Source: Candidatus Bipolaricaulota bacterium
Lineage (GTDB): Bacteria > Bipolaricaulota > Bipolaricaulia > RBG-16-55-9
Reading direction: 5' to 3'
DNA: 7,448 bases
Assembly: GCA_018609825.1 (NCBI GenBank)
Contig: JAHEOA010000045.1
Location: forward strand, 1 to 7,448
The notes beneath the pieces are model-generated. The model did no database searches and had not been told where the DNA came from. It was given only the letters and a program-made list of their open reading frames with translations. Of the stretch, positions 1-7,012 are shown one piece after another (within the stretch, counting starts at the first letter, position 1; every line of letters begins with the position of its first letter). The position numbers and the translations under genes are program-made.

Positions 1-757
1 CCGACGCCACGGCGGCCCCCGTCAAGACCGTGATGGCGATGAGCAAGACGCGCTTGATGCGCTCGGGCGAGATGCCCAGATGGCGCGCGCCCTCGTCGCC
101 GAGCGCCAGGGCGTTCAGATCGCGGGAGAACGCCCAAACGACCACGGAGCTGACCAGGACGACGGGCAGCAGCCAGACCAGGTGCTCCCAGCGCGCCCGA
201 CCCAGTCCGCCCATGATCCAGAAGACGATCTCCGCCATCTGGCGCCCGCTCAGCACGACCAGGAAGCTCGTGAACGCGGAAAACAGCGCCGAAAGCGCGA
301 CGCCGGCCAGAATCAACGTCGTCGCGGAGGCCCCGCGGCGGGCGGCCAGCTGATAGACCGTCACCACCGCGAGGGCTCCGCCGACGAAGGACCCAATGGG
401 CAGCGCCGCGCCGCCGAGATCGCCATAGAGACCGAGCACGATGACGAGCGCGGCGCCGGCGCTGGCGCCGCTGGCGACCCCGAGCAGGTAGGGGCTCGCC
501 AGCGGATTGCGGAAAATGCCCTGCATGACGCCGCCGGAGACGGCCAAGGCCATGCCGACCAGCCCGGCGGCGATCGCGCGCGGCAGCCGAAGGTCGCCGA
601 CGATGCGCGCGTGCGTGGCGAGCGACTCGCTCACGTCGCCAACGCCGAGCCGCGCAAGCAGGATCTCGAGCGTGTCGCGCAGCGGAACGGTCACCGGGCC
701 GATGGCCACCGCGACGACGAGCACCGCGAGCGTGAGGGCGGCCATGAGGGGCAACAC
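1..757 (-). CDS. FecCD/BtuC-type ABC transporter permease (partial, C-terminus beyond the left edge)
   Basis: Membrane permease of an iron-siderophore, haem or cobalamin importer. About 252 residues are present; the family usually has 320-350, so the last quarter is missing. Visible family signatures are the GDLRLPRAIAA stretch (about residues 54-64), then VMQGIFRNPLASPYLLGVASGA (about 77-98), which match the conserved FecCD core. Many hydrophobic segments follow. The window ends at LIAITVLTGAAVAS, just before the expected GPIGFVGLxxPH loop that contacts the ATPase. The start is uncertain. GTG at 757 gives a short N-terminus leading straight into the first membrane helix. An in-frame CTG at 830-832, four bases after AAGGGG, would add a basic leader. 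The ATG at 834-836, which overlaps the upstream stop, is in another frame. It is third in the operon after the regulator and binding protein. The family is secure; the substrate is unknown. Confidence 0.9.
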   Translation of the reverse strand, partial: MLPLMAALTLAVLVVAVAIGPVTVPLRDTLEILLARLGVGDVSESLATHARIVGDLRLPRAIAAGLVGMALAVSGGVMQGIFRNPLASPYLLGVASGASAGAALVIVLGLYGDLGGAALPIGSFVGGALAVVTVYQLAARRGASATTLILAGVALSALFSAFTSFLVVLSGRQMAEIVFWIMGGLGRARWEHLVWLLPVVLVSSVVVWAFSRDLNALALGDEGARHLGISPERIKRVLLIAITVLTGAAVAS

Positions 758-828
758 GGCCCCGCCGTTCGGCCGCCGAACGCCCGTCGGCTCCCTCGTC
801 GTCGCGCGCCGACCCGTCGCTTCGATGG

Positions 829-1749
829 TCAGTCATCCCCTTCTTCGGCGTCGCCGAACGCGTCCGGATGCAGTTTCGTCGCGATCTGTCGCAGCGCGTC
901 GGCCACGCGCGTCGAGGTGATCGTGCTGGCGGGAATGCCGAAGACCTGGTCATTGGCGATGGCCGAGACGTCCGACAAGCGCTCGTTGCTCATGAGCTGC
1001 TCAATCTGGCTTGGGTCGGTGAAGATCACTTCCGGATCGCGGGCCACGATCGTCTCCAGGCTCACTTGGGAGACGCCACTGACGTCGGCGAAGACGTTCT
1101 CCGCACCGGCGCGGGCCAACAGCTTGCCCTGCATCGAGTCCGATCCGCCGGCAAACGGCGGGCCGTCGGACGAGGCGAACAGGAACGCGGCCCGCGGGCG
1201 CTCCAGGGTCAAGATGCGGCTCTCGATCTCGGCGATCTCCGCGCCGATCTGGCCCACGAGCAGCTCAGCGTCCACGGATCGATCCATGACAAGGCCGATG
1301 GTTCGGATCATGTCGAAAATCGCCGGCACGCTGGAGATGAACTGCCGCGGCGTGACGACCGTCAGCCCGGCCGACTCCAGTCGATCGCGCACGTCGCGGA
1401 TCGCCCCGAAGACGACGTCGGGCTCCAGCTCGACGATGCGCTCCACGTTGGGGCTCGGGAACGACGGCCCGATGCGCTCGACGTCCTCGACCTCGGGCGG
1501 GTTGTTGGGCGACTCGGTGACCCCGACCAAGGTATCGATGGCACCGATGTCGACGAGGATCTCCGTGTAGAGCGGCGTCGCTGCGACGACGACGCGCTCC
1601 GGCGTCTCGTCGATGACGATCTCCTCGCCGCGGTCGTCGACGACCACGACGTTGGTGTCCGCGGCGCCGTCGTTGGCGAAGCCGCCCAGGGCGAGCACGC
1701 CCAGGACGAGCGCAAGGCCGAGCCATCGGGTGAACGAACGTTCCATCAT
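829..1749 (-). CDS. Periplasmic/extracellular substrate-binding protein of an ABC importer (BtuF/FepB-like)
   Basis: A 306-residue solute-binding protein that captures a metal chelate or cobalamin-like ligand and delivers it to the FecCD permease encoded next. Residues 9-24 form a hydrophobic signal segment with likely cleavage after GFA or GAA. The mature protein has the two-lobed PF01497 pattern: PERVVVAATPLYTEILVDIG near residues 50-69, ERIVELEPDVVFGA (about 103-116) typical of the first lobe, and SLETIVARDPEVIF in the second. The polypeptide contains no cysteine, so there is no lipobox. The start is supported by AAGGAG at 1760-1765, ten bases upstream. Its ATG shares ATGA with the stop codon of the regulator, implying translational coupling. 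The C-terminus is acidic (GDAEEGDD). The ligand cannot be told from sequence alone: vitamin B12, haem and siderophores are all possible. Confidence 0.9.
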   Translation of the reverse strand: MMERSFTRWLGLALVLGVLALGGFANDGAADTNVVVVDDRGEEIVIDETPERVVVAATPLYTEILVDIGAIDTLVGVTESPNNPPEVEDVERIGPSFPSPNVERIVELEPDVVFGAIRDVRDRLESAGLTVVTPRQFISSVPAIFDMIRTIGLVMDRSVDAELLVGQIGAEIAEIESRILTLERPRAAFLFASSDGPPFAGGSDSMQGKLLARAGAENVFADVSGVSQVSLETIVARDPEVIFTDPSQIEQLMSNERLSDVSAIANDQVFGIPASTITSTRVADALRQIATKLHPDAFGDAEEGDD

Positions 1750-2348
1750 TTGTGATCAGCTCCTTGCTGAGTTGTTGGGTCAGGGGGAATCAGCTCCACG
1801 ATCACGCGCCAGAGCGCTCGCTGAGCCACCCGCGGCGTCGCGCCGAACGTGACGATCAGGCCCGTGCCCGTGCGGCCGCGCGTGACCTCGTCAATGTGGG
1901 CGGCGTCTTGGGCATCGCGGTCGGCCAACGGCCGATCGTCGTCGACCAGCGCCCACGTCCCGCCTCGCTTGACCAGCAACAGCGCGCCCGGCGCGCCCTC
2001 TCGGACGGCCGAATCGCGAAGCCGCAGCGTCGTGGGCAGATCGGCCTCGGCGCTGTCGACCAGCGCCGCCGCCTGATGGCCGCCGAGCGTCAGCCCATCG
2101 AGCGCGATCTCCGGCACGAGCGACACGCGCTCCACGACCGGCCCGAAGACCTCCAAGCCGGTCGCCGTCAGGCTTGTGCCCGCCTTTTCCATCTTGACGT
2201 AGCCCGCGTCGCGCAGCTTGTTGAGATGCGTCCGCACGGTGCTTTCGGTGACGCCCGTCCGCTGGACGATCGTGCGGCGCCCGAGCGCCCGGCCATCGAG
2301 CGCGTGGGCGATCTGATATGCCGTCGGCAGATGCCCGAGATCCGACAC
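1746..2348 (-). CDS. Winged-helix transcriptional regulator with DUF4443-like ligand domain, probably controls the import operon
   Basis: A 200-residue protein with an N-terminal winged helix-turn-helix: LGRRTIVQRTGVTESTVRTH (about 22-41) is the HTH, followed by LNKLRDAGYVKMEKAG as wing. The C-terminal half (about 95-190), including LRLRDSAVREGAPGALLLVK, resembles my memory of the DUF4443 family, a possible ligand-sensing domain known from archaea and some bacteria. That assignment is tentative. I chose the GTG at 2348 over the ATG at 2402. The longer form would add 18 residues encoded across a perfect palindrome and the likely transcription start, whereas the GTG has AGGGGG four bases upstream. 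It is first in the operon, overlapping the binding-protein start by four bases. The position suggests ligand-responsive autoregulation of uptake. Regulator identity is good; the sensed molecule is unknown. Confidence 0.8.
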   Translation of the reverse strand: MSDLGHLPTAYQIAHALDGRALGRRTIVQRTGVTESTVRTHLNKLRDAGYVKMEKAGTSLTATGLEVFGPVVERVSLVPEIALDGLTLGGHQAAALVDSAEADLPTTLRLRDSAVREGAPGALLLVKRGGTWALVDDDRPLADRDAQDAAHIDEVTRGRTGTGLIVTFGATPRVAQRALWRVIVELIPPDPTTQQGADHK

Positions 2349-2352
2349 GGAA

Positions 2353-2358
2353 CCCCCT
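2353..2358 (-). promoter_or_regulatory. Ribosome binding site deciding the regulator start
   Basis: AGGGGG on the minus strand lies four bases before GTG 2348. This favours the shorter regulator and leaves the palindrome at 2369-2385 in the untranslated leader. Confidence 0.5.
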
Positions 2359-2368
2359 GTCCTTGTGG

Positions 2369-2385
2369 TGGGATAGTATATCCCA
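2369..2385. promoter_or_regulatory. Perfect 7-3-7 palindrome, candidate operator
   Basis: TGGGATA, spacer GTA, TATCCCA: a perfect 17-bp dyad with half-sites suited to a dimeric winged-helix protein. It sits between the predicted promoter and the regulator GTG, where a bound protein would block elongation or initiation. On the minus strand it also contains TATACT (2375-2380), a possible alternative -10, but no good -35 is spaced for it. Binding by the adjacent regulator is inferred. Confidence 0.6.
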
Positions 2386-2400
2386 TCGACTCCGAAATCC

Positions 2401-2430
2401 ATACTACTTGATCGGGATCGCCGACGTCAA
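2401..2430 (-). promoter_or_regulatory. Predicted sigma70-like promoter of the regulator/transport operon
   Basis: On the minus strand TTGACG (2425-2430) is followed after 18 bases by TAGTAT (2401-2406). Transcription would begin near 2394, giving a leader of about 45 bases that contains the palindrome and the ribosome binding site. The -35 matches 5 of 6 consensus bases and the -10 matches 4 of 6. Confidence 0.5.
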
Positions 2431-2465
2431 TGAGCGAGGTCATCTCGATGGATGACCCCGCTCAT
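2430..2465 (-). terminator. Stem-loop downstream of pruA, possible terminator without U-tract
   Basis: ATGAGCG-A-GGTCATC (2430-2444), loop TCGATG, GATGACC-C-CGCTCAT (2451-2465): a 15-pair stem with one internal mismatch and a six-base loop. It lies 38 bases past the pruA stop and abuts the predicted -35 of the next operon. No T-run follows on either strand, so it is not a classical intrinsic terminator. It may protect the 3' end, end transcription with Rho, or act as a regulatory dyad. The hairpin itself is plain in the sequence; its function is not. Confidence 0.5.
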
Positions 2466-2503
2466 GCGGAAGGGGCGGTGTCGCTACGAGCTGAACGCGT
2501 CGA

Positions 2504-4138
<1,635 letters not shown>

Positions 4139-4147
4139 GAACGGCTC

Positions 4148-4153
4148 ACCTCC
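4148..4153 (-). promoter_or_regulatory. Strong ribosome binding site deciding the pruA start
   Basis: GGAGGT (minus strand) is nine bases before ATG 4138, a near-ideal Shine-Dalgarno site that rules out the longer reading from 4189. Confidence 0.8.
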
Positions 4154-4160
4154 GGAAGCG

Positions 4161-4189
4161 AGATTAACAGATCGCCCAATCCCGAGCAA
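4161..4189 (-). promoter_or_regulatory. Weak candidate promoter for pruA
   Basis: On the minus strand TTGCTC (4184-4189), 17 bases, then TAATCT (4161-4166). Each box matches only about half the consensus, but the implied start near 4154 falls right before the ribosome binding site. It may need an activator. Confidence 0.35.
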
Positions 4190-4209
4190 TGCCGGAAATC
4201 ATCCCGAAA

Positions 4210-4238
4210 TTGACGCCTTTCATCGGGCAACCTAGGAT
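4210..4238 (+). promoter_or_regulatory. Predicted sigma70-like promoter of the cyclase gene
   Basis: TTGACG (4210-4215), 17 bases, TAGGAT (4233-4238). Transcription would begin near 4244-4246, only about six bases before ATG 4251, and no Shine-Dalgarno site is seen. The message is therefore leaderless or nearly so. CCCGA and TCGGG (4203-4207 and 4223-4227) flank the -35 as a weak inverted repeat. Confidence 0.55.
4231..4238 (+). repeat. CCTAGGAT motif, copy 1 (cyclase promoter)
   Basis: CCTAGGAT overlaps the -10 of the cyclase promoter. The same 8-mer recurs at 5648-5655 over the -10 of the cyclic-nucleotide-binding gene. By eye these are the only two CTAG sites in the window. Confidence 0.5.
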
Positions 4239-4250
4239 GGCCTCGTACGC

Positions 4251-5174
4251 ATGGCCGAGCTTCACATTCGCCCCGACGAGACGACCGTTCAATTGGATAC
4301 GGACGAGACGATCCTTGACGCTTCACTGCGAGCGGGGGTGCCGCACACCCACGTCTGCGGCGGCCAAGCCCGTTGTTCGACGTGCCGGGTGTTGGTGCTC
4401 CACGGCCTCGAGTGTTGCCCGCCGCGCACCGAGCGCGAGGCCGAGATTGCGGACGATCTCAATTTCGGGCCGGAGGTCCGCCTCGCCTGTCAGACGGTCC
4501 CGACGTGCGATGTCACCGTCCGGCGTCTGGTATTGGACCCGATCGACACCGAGCTGGCGGATCAACTGAGATCAAAAAGCCCATCGGAAGCCGTCGGCCA
4601 GGAGCGCGAGATCGCCGTGCTGTTTGCCGATCTGCGTGACTTCACGTCGTTCTCCGAGCGGCTGCTGCCCTACGACGTCATCCATCTTCTCAACCGCTAT
4701 CTCTACGAGATGAGCCGGGCGATTCGACGGCACGATGGACGGATCGCCTCGCTGACCGGCGACGGCCTCATGGCGATCTTCGGCGTCTATGATCCGACCA
4801 CGGCCGTGGATCGGGCAGTGTCCGCCGCGCTGGCTATGCAGGCGGAACTGAACCAGCTGAACCCGTACGTCGCGGCCCTCTTCGATCAGGCGCTTCGCAT
4901 GGGGATCGGGGTCCATTACGGCTCGGCGATCGTGGGCGCGCTCGGCGTCGGCGAGGAGCGAACCATGACGGCCATCGGCGACACGGTCAACACGGCCAGC
5001 CGCATCGAGCAGGCCACCAAGGGGTTAAACGCGGGGATCCTGATCTCGGAGCCGGCTTATCGCCAACTGACGCTCGACGTCCGCACGGAACGCCACACGG
5101 GCGTCCGGCTGCCGGGTAAGGGCGGTGGGCATGTGCTTGTCGAGATCCCGACGGAGTCCGTCGGCGACCCGTGA
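4251..5174 (+). CDS. Class III nucleotide cyclase with N-terminal [2Fe-2S] ferredoxin domain
   Basis: A 307-residue soluble protein predicted to make cAMP (or cGMP) under control of a redox or iron-sulphur input. Residues 1-95 form a plant-type ferredoxin domain with cluster ligands Cys36, Cys42, Cys45 and Cys80 (C-x5-C-x2-C-x34-C), plus extra Cys55, Cys56 and Cys86. Residues 118-300 form a class III catalytic domain. Its metal-binding aspartates are Asp127 in FADLRDFTS and Asp171 in TGDGLMAIF, and its transition-state pair is Asn247 and Arg251 in IGDTVNTASRIE. The usual adenine-contacting lysine, three residues before the GD, is Ser167, and its partner position is Thr240. Base specificity is therefore less certain than for a canonical adenylate cyclase. 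No membrane segment is seen. It converges on the cyclic-nucleotide-binding gene with a 12-base gap and no visible terminator between them. It is transcribed divergently from pruA. Confidence 0.92.
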   Translation: MAELHIRPDETTVQLDTDETILDASLRAGVPHTHVCGGQARCSTCRVLVLHGLECCPPRTEREAEIADDLNFGPEVRLACQTVPTCDVTVRRLVLDPIDTELADQLRSKSPSEAVGQEREIAVLFADLRDFTSFSERLLPYDVIHLLNRYLYEMSRAIRRHDGRIASLTGDGLMAIFGVYDPTTAVDRAVSAALAMQAELNQLNPYVAALFDQALRMGIGVHYGSAIVGALGVGEERTMTAIGDTVNTASRIEQATKGLNAGILISEPAYRQLTLDVRTERHTGVRLPGKGGGHVLVEIPTESVGDP

Positions 5175-5186
5175 AGTAAGCGCCGA

Positions 5187-5612
5187 CTACTCGCTCAGCG
5201 TCTGATTGGTCTGGCTGAGGCGTCGGGCGAGCTCGCCGTGCATCGCCAGCGCGATGTCCGGGTGGTTGTGGATCAGGCTGCGCAGGTCCCAACGCGTGAT
5301 GAGCAGACAGGTGGTGACCTCCCGCGCCACGACGTCGGCCGTGCGCTGCGAGTTCTCCAGCAAAAGCGCCATCTCGCCGAAGTAGTCGCCTTGGCCGAGC
5401 TCGGCCAGGGACTGGCCGCCCTTGCGGACCTCGACGCGGCCGTCCAGGATGAGGTAGAAGCCGATGCCCTCCTGACCCTCTTCGACGATGGTGTCATCCG
5501 CTTGGAACGTCTTCTGCTTGGCCGTCTTGACCATGGAGTCGATCTGATCGTCGGACAGGTTGGCAAACAACGGCGTCTGTTTCAGAAACTGCGCGGCGTC
5601 AGTGGTGGCCAT
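5187..5612 (-). CDS. Stand-alone cyclic-nucleotide-binding domain protein
   Basis: A 141-residue protein consisting of one CRP/PKA-type cNMP-binding domain without the helix-turn-helix of Crp/Fnr regulators. The N-terminal helices (LKQTPLFANLSDDQIDSMV, about 10-28) lead into the beta-roll, with GFYLILDGRVEV near 51-62. The phosphate-binding cassette GDYFGEMALLLENSQRTADV (about 75-94) keeps Glu80, Arg90 and Thr91, the residues that hold the ribose and cyclic phosphate, so binding should be intact. With no DNA-binding, channel or kinase domain it probably works by protein contact, as a sensor subunit or a cNMP buffer; this is inference. GAAAGGGG precedes the ATG by eight bases. The neighbouring cyclase on the opposite strand suggests it responds to that enzyme's product. 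Confidence 0.92.
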   Translation of the reverse strand: MATTDAAQFLKQTPLFANLSDDQIDSMVKTAKQKTFQADDTIVEEGQEGIGFYLILDGRVEVRKGGQSLAELGQGDYFGEMALLLENSQRTADVVAREVTTCLLITRWDLRSLIHNHPDIALAMHGELARRLSQTNQTLSE

Positions 5613-5647
5613 GTGGCTCGCCCCTTTCCCACGGGTCTGTTGAACGC

Positions 5648-5655
5648 CCTAGGAT
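5648..5655 (+). repeat. CCTAGGAT motif, copy 2 (binding-protein promoter)
   Basis: Identical to 4231-4238 but reversed relative to the gene it precedes. It overlaps the predicted minus-strand -10 box and contains the CCTAGG palindrome. Confidence 0.5.
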
Positions 5656-5680
5656 ATCGCAGGGATCGGCCGAAGGGCAA
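5651..5680 (-). promoter_or_regulatory. Predicted promoter of the cyclic-nucleotide-binding gene
   Basis: Minus strand TTGCCC (5675-5680), 18 bases, TATCCT (5651-5656); four of six matches in each box. The implied start near 5645 gives a leader of about 32 bases with the ribosome binding site. GCCCT and AGGGC (5646-5650, 5674-5678) bracket the region. Confidence 0.45.
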
Positions 5681-5681
5681 C

Positions 5682-6239
5682 TCAAAACTCCACATTGGGA
5701 ACCTCGCGTACCGCTGCGTCCTCGACCTCGAAGTACTCACGCGCTTGGAAGCCGAACCCTTGTGCCACCAACACGGAGGGGAACGTCTCCAGCCGGTTGT
5801 TCAGGTTCCGGACGTTGGCGTTGTAGACGCGCCGGGCCGTCTGGATGCGGTCTTCCGTATGGGATAGCTCCTCCTGTAGTTGCAGAAAGTTTTCATTGGC
5901 TTTGAGGTCCGGATAGCTCTCCGCCAGCGCAAACAGCTGGCGCAATCCCTGCACGAGCACGTTCTCGTCCTGGGCTTGGGATTCGGGTGAACCGGTCGAC
6001 GCCATCGCCCGGTTGCGGGCCTCGATAACCTCGTTGAGCGTCTCGCGCTCGTGAGTTGCATAGCCCTTGACGGTCTCGACGAGGTTGGGGATCAGGTTGT
6101 AGCGGCGTTTCAGCTCCGTGTCGATGTCGGCCCAGGACTCTTCACAGACGTTGACCGCGCGGATCAGCCCGTTGTAGAGCAGCGCGGTCCAGATCCCGAA
6201 GACAATCACCAGACCGATCAGGATGTAGAGGGCGGTCAT
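5682..6239 (-). CDS. lemA: LemA family membrane-anchored protein
   Basis: A 185-residue LemA protein: one N-terminal membrane helix (about 3-23) followed by a long helical cytoplasmic domain. Typical motifs are the YNGLIRAVN segment after the helix, ESWADIDTELKRRYNLIPNL (about 34-53), VETVKGYATHERETLNEVIEAR (about 54-75), AESYPDLKANENFLQLQEEL near the middle and VRNLNNRLETFPSVLVAQGF toward the end. The family is widespread and its biochemical role is unclear; envelope or stress functions are suggested for some members. An in-frame open reading extends much further upstream, but its translation there is arginine-rich shadow sequence of the preceding gene. The ATG at 6239 begins right at the membrane helix. 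It shares ATGA with the upstream stop codon, so the two proteins are probably translated together. Confidence 0.95.
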   Translation of the reverse strand: MTALYILIGLVIVFGIWTALLYNGLIRAVNVCEESWADIDTELKRRYNLIPNLVETVKGYATHERETLNEVIEARNRAMASTGSPESQAQDENVLVQGLRQLFALAESYPDLKANENFLQLQEELSHTEDRIQTARRVYNANVRNLNNRLETFPSVLVAQGFGFQAREYFEVEDAAVREVPNVEF

Positions 6240-6928
6240 GTCGCTGCCTTCGTCTGTTGAGCCACCACGTAGTCCGGCAGTCGATCGAGCAGCCCCGTGA
6301 TGACGTCGGCAGCCGCCGCGTAGTCCTCGCTTGAGAACCGCGAGTCGCGGAAGGCGATGACGTGGTGGCCATCCATTTCGATGGAAAATCGCGGCGAGTC
6401 GAGCAGGTACTCCATCGTCCGTTGGTGGAGCACGTCGAAGGCCCAGCGTTGATCGGGGGCCTTGACGTAGAACTCGCGGCTGAACTCGCTCCACTCGAAG
6501 TCGATGTCGTCGAAGCCGACGATCTCGGTGAGCCGATCGAAGAAGCCCTCGGGGCGGATGAACAGGGGCTCCAAGGGCATCTCGCTCTCCAATACGAGAG
6601 CCGAAAAGTGGTGATGGTGCGTCTGCCGACGGCCCTTGGAATCGGTCGAGTAGGTCTCGTAGTGGTAGTCGAACCCGTGCATCGGGCGGTCTTTCCACTG
6701 GCCCATGAGATGGTTGTAGCCGTAGCGCTTGGAACCCTTGTGCAGACAGCCGAACGCCGCATATCGTCCATCGAGCGAGCCGTCCCGCGAACGATCGAAC
6801 TGGAATCCGTTCGCTTTGGCCCAGGACTGCAGCTCCTTGCGGCGCTGGGCGTTGCGATAGTGTTGCCAGATCATCAGGCCGACGATGGCGGCCCCGATCA
6901 GCACGAAGATAAGCGTCTGGTTGTCCAT
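6236..6928 (-). CDS. Single-span membrane protein of unknown function, co-transcribed with lemA
   Basis: A 230-residue protein. A membrane helix at about 5-21 is followed by a basic stretch (NAQRRKELQ), which places the bulk of the protein in the cytoplasm. The soluble part has no motif I can assign. It resembles unnamed proteins found beside lemA, with the pattern GQWKDRPMHGFDYHY (about 76-90), a strand-like SALVLES, then LFIRPEGFFDRLTEIVGFDD and FDVLHQRTMEYLLDSP. A four-histidine run at 104-107 sits in the loop between the first two of these blocks. GAGGAG six bases upstream supports ATG 6928. It is the first gene of the operon and ends inside the lemA start codon, which points to a joint role with LemA at the membrane. 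I do not assign a function. Confidence 0.85.
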   Translation of the reverse strand: MDNQTLIFVLIGAAIVGLMIWQHYRNAQRRKELQSWAKANGFQFDRSRDGSLDGRYAAFGCLHKGSKRYGYNHLMGQWKDRPMHGFDYHYETYSTDSKGRRQTHHHHFSALVLESEMPLEPLFIRPEGFFDRLTEIVGFDDIDFEWSEFSREFYVKAPDQRWAFDVLHQRTMEYLLDSPRFSIEMDGHHVIAFRDSRFSSEDYAAAADVITGLLDRLPDYVVAQQTKAAT

Positions 6929-6966
6929 GGACGGCTCCTCGTTCTCTTTGCTCCGAGATGCCTCTG

Positions 6967-6995
6967 ATTGTCGACGACGGTCGTGGCGCTGTCAA
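6967..6995 (-). promoter_or_regulatory. Strong predicted promoter of the lemA operon
   Basis: Minus strand TTGACA (6990-6995, perfect consensus), 17 bases, GACAAT (6967-6972, four of six). The start near 6960 gives a leader of about 32 bases. Confidence 0.65.
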
Positions 6996-7012
6996 ACCGA
7001 TTTGAGTCGGTT
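6995..7012. promoter_or_regulatory. Inverted repeat spanning both divergent -35 boxes
   Basis: AACCGA (6995-7000), TTTGAG, TCGGTT (7007-7012): perfect 6-bp arms 12 bases centre to centre. It touches the -35 of the lemA-operon promoter and covers the -35 of the hppA promoter, so one bound dimer could control both. No regulator is identified. Confidence 0.45.

Noticed and set aside
80..1570. Long plus-strand open frame of 496 codons across the permease and binding-protein genes
   Set aside because: Its translation is low-complexity, rich in Arg, Ala, Asp and Gly with no family motif. The opposite strand encodes clear PF01497 and FecCD proteins, so this is GC-rich antisense shadow.
2369..2385. 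Idea that the palindrome is a mobile-element end or CRISPR-like repeat
   Set aside because: It occurs once in the window; similar GGGATAG strings near 2827 and 5862 are single half-sites inside genes without a partner.
2349..2402. Regulator start at ATG 2402
   Set aside because: It would place the predicted transcription start and the palindrome inside the coding region. The GTG at 2348 has a ribosome binding site and begins right before the DNA-binding domain.
5175..5219. Possible bidirectional terminator between the convergent cyclase and binding-protein genes
   Set aside because: Only a CTCAGC/GCTGAG pair with a 14-base loop was found, inside the coding end of the binding protein and with no T-run.
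5682..6995. A 437-residue version of LemA starting at 6995
   Set aside because: The added N-terminal 250 residues are Arg-rich out-of-frame translation of the neighbouring gene. True LemA proteins are about 185 residues and begin at the membrane helix, as ATG 6239 does.
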